36,974 nt of DNA from an uncultured Rhodocyclaceae bacterium (lineage in GTDB: Bacteria > Pseudomonadota > Gammaproteobacteria > Burkholderiales > Rhodocyclaceae), in assembly GCA_900549295.1 (NCBI GenBank), contig URNG01000019.1, forward strand, positions 1 to 36,974, in the 5' to 3' direction. The notes beneath the pieces are model-generated. The model was given only the letters and a program-made list of their open reading frames with translations, was not told where the DNA came from and ran no database searches. Of the stretch, positions 33,810 through 36,974 are shown one piece after another. Within the stretch, counting starts at the first letter, position 1, and each line of letters begins with the position of its first letter. Both the position numbers and the translations under genes were made by a program.

Positions 33810-34991
33810 ATGCTGAACACTTCCTTTTCCCCCTGGCCTTCCTTCTCCGAGGAAGAAGCCGATGCCGTGCGCGATGTCATTTTGTCCAATAAGGTCAACT
33901 ACTGGACCGGGCAGGCGTGCCGCGAATTCGAGAAGGAGTTTGCGGCCTGGACAGGGAGCCGTCATGCCGTTGCTCTGGCCAATGGCACCTTGGCGCTGGA
34001 CGTGGCGCTGAAGGCGCTGGACATCGGGCCGGGCGATGAGGTGATCGTCACGCCGCGCACTTTCATCGCCAGCGTTTCCTGCGTGGTCAATGCCGGCGCA
34101 ACGCCAGTTTTTGCGGACGTGGAGGAAGATGGCGGCAACCTTTGTGCGTCGACCATCGCGCAGGTTTTGACGCCGCGAACCAAGGCGGTCATCTGCGTGC
34201 ATCTGGCCGGCTGGCCGTGCGATATGGACCCCATCATGGCTCTGGCGGCCCGGCATGGTTTCAAGGTCATCGAGGATTGCGCGCAGGCGCATGGGGCGCG
34301 GTACAAGGGCCGCAGCGTGGGCGGCATCGGCCATGTCGGGGCATGGAGCTTTTGCCAGGACAAGATCATGACCACCGGCGGCGAGGGCGGCATGGTCACG
34401 ACAAACGACGAAGCCCTGTGGCGCGGCATGTGGAGTTTCAAGGATCACGGTAAAAGCTACGCCGCCGTGTATGAGCGCGAGCATCCGCCGGGGTTTCGCT
34501 GGCTGCACGAATCGTTCGGCACCAACTGGCGCATGCTGGAAGTGCAGGCGGCGATCGGCCGCATCCAGTTGCGGCGCATGGCCGATTGGACGGCCAAACG
34601 TACCGCCAACAGCGAACGAATCCAGGCCGCTTGCCGCGCATTTCCGGCGCTGCGCGTGCCGCAGCCGCCGGAAGGAAGCATGCACGCGCATTACAAGTGC
34701 TACGCCTACGTGCGGCCAGAGTTGTTGGCACCAGGCTGGGATCGGGACCGGATCGTTACCGAGATCAATGCCCTGGGGGTGCCTTGTTACCAGGGCTCAT
34801 GCTCGGAGGTTTATCTGGAAAAAGCCTTCGACGATACGGGATGGCGGCCGGCTTCACGCCTGCCCATAGCGCAGCGCCTGGGTGAAACCAGCTTGATGTT
34901 TCTGGTGCATCCGACCTTGTCTGATGCTGAAGTCGACAAAACCTGCGCGGCGATTTCCCAGGTCATGCAGCGGGCCGGGCAGGGTGGATGA
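33810..34991 (+). CDS. pglE: UDP-4-keto-sugar aminotransferase (PglE-like)
   Basis: PLP-dependent aminotransferase of the DegT family, 393 residues from ATG 33810; an in-frame TTG at 33795 would add five residues. Motifs are ANGTLALDVALKAL for PLP phosphate, VIEDCAQAHGARYKGR and WSFCQDKIMTTGGEGGMV with the PLP lysine. It is the last gene of the island. PglE acts on the 4-keto product of PglF, but no PglF/WbpM-type 4,6-dehydratase is encoded after it; one must come from elsewhere or from the gene at 22202. It ends 78 bases from the convergent egtD. Confidence 0.87.
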   Translation: MLNTSFSPWPSFSEEEADAVRDVILSNKVNYWTGQACREFEKEFAAWTGSRHAVALANGTLALDVALKALDIGPGDEVIVTPRTFIASVSCVVNAGATPVFADVEEDGGNLCASTIAQVLTPRTKAVICVHLAGWPCDMDPIMALAARHGFKVIEDCAQAHGARYKGRSVGGIGHVGAWSFCQDKIMTTGGEGGMVTTNDEALWRGMWSFKDHGKSYAAVYEREHPPGFRWLHESFGTNWRMLEVQAAIGRIQLRRMADWTAKRTANSERIQAACRAFPALRVPQPPEGSMHAHYKCYAYVRPELLAPGWDRDRIVTEINALGVPCYQGSCSEVYLEKAFDDTGWRPASRLPIAQRLGETSLMFLVHPTLSDAEVDKTCAAISQVMQRAGQGG

Positions 34992-35030
34992 GCGTGTCTG
35001 TTGACGCTGTTTGCAGAATGAGCGCGGGCG

Positions 35031-35056
35031 GGGGGGCCACTACCCCCTTTCGTTTC
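35031..35056 (+). terminator. Possible terminator between the island and egtD
   Basis: GGGGGG-CCACTA-CCCCC followed by TTTCGTTT in the 78-base convergent gap. Stem short but all G-C. Position fits the end of the glycan operon. Confidence 0.4.
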
Positions 35057-35069
35057 GCTTGCCTGAAAA

Positions 35070-36044
35070 TCACCCCTGCGCCCAGCACACCGCAAACCAC
35101 TGCTGCGGGTCGCTCCACCAGCGCAGTTGCCGGAAACCGGCGCTTTCCAGCAGGGCGCTGGCGCTGTCCAGGGTGTATTTGTGCGAGTACTCGGTATGGA
35201 TGCGCTCGCCCGGCATGAAGCGGCGTTCATGTTCGCCCCAGCGGATGCTGGTGGTGCGACGTGCTTCTAGGTGCATTTCGATACGGCTCTTGGCGGCGTT
35301 GAAAAAGGCGATGTGGCGAAAGTGGCCGATTTTGAGCGTGGCACCGAGTTCGACGCGCAAGACCTTGAGCAGATTCAGATTGAAGGCGGCGGTGATGCCC
35401 AGCGCGTCGTTATAGGCGTCGTCGAGCAAGGCTTGTTCCTTGACGAGGTCGAAGCCGATCAGCAGGCCGCCGCCCTGGCAGGCTGCGTGGGCCTGGCGCA
35501 GGAAAGTCACGGCAGTGTCCGGGTCGAAATTGCCGATGCTGGAACCCGGATAGAACAAGGTGCGCGGCGCGTCTCCGAGATGGGTAGGCAACAAATGGGA
35601 GGGCAGTCGCAGGTGGCGGGAAAAGTCGCAGCCGACCCCGCTCATGCCGATTTCCGGATGCAGGAATTGCAGGTAGCCGAGCGATTCGGCGAGAAATTCG
35701 ACCGAAATGTCGACCGCCACGTAATGCGCGGGATGCAATTTGGGAAAAAGGCGCGCCGCCTTGGCGCAGTTGCCCGCCCCGAGATCGACCAGGATGCCGT
35801 CCTGGCCGGTGCAGGCGGCGATTTCATCGGCGTGGTGCTGGAAAATCCAGGCTTCGGTGCGCGTCGGGTAGTACTCATCGACTTCCGTGATCGCGGCAAA
35901 CAGGCTGGAACCCAGGCGGTCGTAGAGAAATTTGGGGGCAATGCGCGCTGCCGGGGCCAGCAGACCGGCAGCCAGTTCGGCACGTAGGGCGGCGCGGTCG
36001 AGTTGCTGTAACTCCAGCAGGTGCGGGCGGCGGCTGACATTCAT
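35070..36044 (-). CDS. egtD: L-histidine N-alpha-methyltransferase EgtD
   Basis: Trimethylates histidine to hercynine with S-adenosylmethionine, first step of ergothioneine synthesis. 324 residues, the usual EgtD length, from the ATG at 36044 that overlaps the upstream stop (ATGA). Visible are FLYDRLGSSLFAAITEVDEYYPTRTE (N-terminal family signature), the SAM motif VDLGAGNCAKAARLF, YPGSSIGNFDPD, and the C-terminal ERIHTEYSHKYTLDSASALL, which contributes to histidine binding. It is the third gene of a coupled minus-strand run. Its partner egtB lies across the glycan island. Confidence 0.93.
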   Translation of the reverse strand: MNVSRRPHLLELQQLDRAALRAELAAGLLAPAARIAPKFLYDRLGSSLFAAITEVDEYYPTRTEAWIFQHHADEIAACTGQDGILVDLGAGNCAKAARLFPKLHPAHYVAVDISVEFLAESLGYLQFLHPEIGMSGVGCDFSRHLRLPSHLLPTHLGDAPRTLFYPGSSIGNFDPDTAVTFLRQAHAACQGGGLLIGFDLVKEQALLDDAYNDALGITAAFNLNLLKVLRVELGATLKIGHFRHIAFFNAAKSRIEMHLEARRTTSIRWGEHERRFMPGERIHTEYSHKYTLDSASALLESAGFRQLRWWSDPQQWFAVCWAQG

Positions 36045-36631
36045 CGTGCCTGCCCCTGGCGCGCCTCCCAAGCGGCGACTTCCTCGGCGATCTGCTTGCT
36101 ACTCTTGTAATTGTCCACGCGCCACAGCATCCGCCAGTAGCGGCGCACCACGCTGTTACGCCCGGCGATTTCGTCGTTCCAGTAGCCGTGCGCCAGTTCC
36201 AGATTGCGGGCGCGGTCGAGTTCGAACGCCTTGATCGACATCTCGCTGCCGAAAATGTAGAGCTTGCCGTCGTAAATGCGCCAGAACTCGGGCGAGCCGC
36301 CCATCGGGATGGCGTATACGATGCCGTTGGCGCAGAAGCCGCCGAACTGCGGCAGATATTTTTCCGGGCTGGCGTCGAACAGGGCCTTGTTGCCGCTGCT
36401 GGCGAAATGGAAATCGGTGGCCGCGTAACGGCTGGCGTGCGTCTTGTCGCCCAGGCGCGCCTTGCCTTCGGTGAAATAGGCGACGACGTCGTGGCCTTGC
36501 AGCATCAGGCGTGGGCTGTCCGGCGTCGCCTGCGCGTTGACCGGGGAATAGCTGCCGCCCGGATTCTGCACGACGAGGCCGCAGCCACTCAGGCCGAGCA
36601 GGAAAAGGCAGGCGAGGATGGCTTTTTTCAT
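36041..36631 (-). CDS. YHS-domain lipoprotein
   Basis: 196-residue lipoprotein. A signal with lipobox LSGC (Cys at about residue 17) is followed by a YHS-like domain, with SPRLMLQGHDVVAYFTEGKA, ASRYAATDFHFASSGNKALFDASPEKYLPQFGGFCANGI as the family core (about 44-110). YHS folds often bind copper or other metals; here the spaced Cys/His pattern is minimal. The ATG at 36631 was chosen for its signal peptide; upstream in-frame sequence belongs to the overlapping neighbour. Both its start and its end overlap neighbours by ATGA, so it is translationally coupled to egtD. Role unknown. Confidence 0.8.
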   Translation of the reverse strand: MKKAILACLFLLGLSGCGLVVQNPGGSYSPVNAQATPDSPRLMLQGHDVVAYFTEGKARLGDKTHASRYAATDFHFASSGNKALFDASPEKYLPQFGGFCANGIVYAIPMGGSPEFWRIYDGKLYIFGSEMSIKAFELDRARNLELAHGYWNDEIAGRNSVVRRYWRMLWRVDNYKSSKQIAEEVAAWEARQGQAR

Positions 36632-36974
36632 GGCGTTTCTCCGGCAAGGGCAGGGTGCAGGGGCGGCGCGACGCGGCTTGCGTCGAACCCGCCCAACTCG
36701 CTCTCGGCATAAGGCGCGGGCCAGCCGAGCAGGGCGCTGGCGCGCTGGCAGCGCGCGTGCAGGTCGTGTTCGTCGCGTCCGCCGAGGTGGACGATGGCGT
36801 AACGGTGGCTGCCCAGCCATTTGTCGTCACGCCGCCGCCCTTTGGCGGTGCTGGCAAAGGTTAGCAGAAAACCGTCGGGAAACTGCGCCGCAAAGGCGGC
36901 CTGGGCGCTGCGGCCGGGCAGGCGCGGCGTGTGGGCGGGGTCGAAGCTGCGATAGACGAAACCGGCTCGACGTG
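36628..36974 (-). CDS. Unrecognised protein, C-terminal part (runs off the right edge)
   Basis: Reading in from the right edge gives 114 codons without a stop, ending in a TGA that overlaps the ATG of the YHS lipoprotein gene. Readable stretches include GFVYRSFDPAHTPRLPGRSA, FPDGFLLTFASTAKGRR, WLGSHRYAIVHLGGRDEHDL and LLGWPAPYAESELGGFDAS. High GC and third-position G/C bias support real coding, as does the ATGA coupling. I do not recognise the family. It is the first visible gene of the egtD transcript. Confidence 0.65.
   Translation of the reverse strand, partial: RRAGFVYRSFDPAHTPRLPGRSAQAAFAAQFPDGFLLTFASTAKGRRRDDKWLGSHRYAIVHLGGRDEHDLHARCQRASALLGWPAPYAESELGGFDASRVAPPLHPALAGETP

Noticed and set aside
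33054..34691. 545-residue minus-strand open frame
   Set aside because: Antisense shadow of the pglD-like and pglE-like genes.
1..36974. CRISPR arrays, tRNA and rRNA genes, complete insertion sequences
   Set aside because: No regularly spaced direct repeats, cloverleaf-like stretches, rRNA motifs or intact transposase with terminal repeats were seen on reading.

Overview
The window is high-GC, densely packed chromosomal DNA, most like a betaproteobacterium and plausibly of the Rhodocyclales type. The reasons are the siaABCD order, MutL with endonuclease motifs, a DUF3597 protein, ZapE and the many ATGA-coupled genes. No rRNA, tRNA or CRISPR was seen, and taxonomy is an inference from gene content only. 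Layout: (1) 1-1119 holds the N-terminus of a ZnuD-like TonB-dependent receptor, running off the left edge into a suspicious poly-C tract, divergent from a Fur/Zur-family repressor, with palindromic operator candidates between them. (2) 1116-4894 (minus) is a complete siaA-siaB-siaC-siaD operon, a phosphatase/kinase partner switch controlling a diguanylate cyclase. (3) 5033-16726 is housekeeping: mutL, a DedA protein, a lipoprotein, purN, a DUF3108 protein, an RsmB-like RNA methyltransferase, an MscS channel, a DUF3597 protein, zapE, a short secretin-domain protein and egtB. Two copies of an ACCGCAGAGG-type inverted repeat lie in the gaps of this block.

(4) 16727-34991 is an 18-kb, all-plus-strand surface-glycan island. 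Its leader carries a JUMPStart/ops-like element (GGCGGTAGCGT), the recruitment signal of the antiterminator RfaH. The first five genes are wbpA-wbpB-wbpD-wbpE-wbpI, the complete route to UDP-2,3-diacetamido-2,3-dideoxy-mannuronic acid. A sugar dehydratase/epimerase, an aminotransferase and an acyltransferase follow, probably for a second amino sugar. Next come hisH2-hisF2-wbpG, the amidotransferase set that turns an acetamido group into an acetamidino group. Then come a divergent glycosyltransferase, a Wzx flippase, a transposase remnant, two GT4 glycosyltransferases and a pglC-pglD-pglE-like trio that would begin the glycan on bacillosamine or a related sugar. The middle of the island (about 24.8-31.2 kb) is visibly AT-rich, so the island is a mosaic. 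No Wzy polymerase, ligase, oligosaccharyltransferase or PglF/WbpM 4,6-dehydratase is present, so the glycan's final destination is open.

(5) 34992-36974 (minus) is an ATGA-coupled run of an unrecognised partial gene, a YHS-domain lipoprotein and egtD. The two ergothioneine genes egtB and egtD therefore flank the glycan island and point towards each other. The main points for follow-up are the ops/JUMPStart leader in a non-enteric setting, the three-amino-sugar glycan with a HisF paralogue that lost its catalytic Asp11, a G9 tract in a PglA-like transferase, and the egtB/egtD split.
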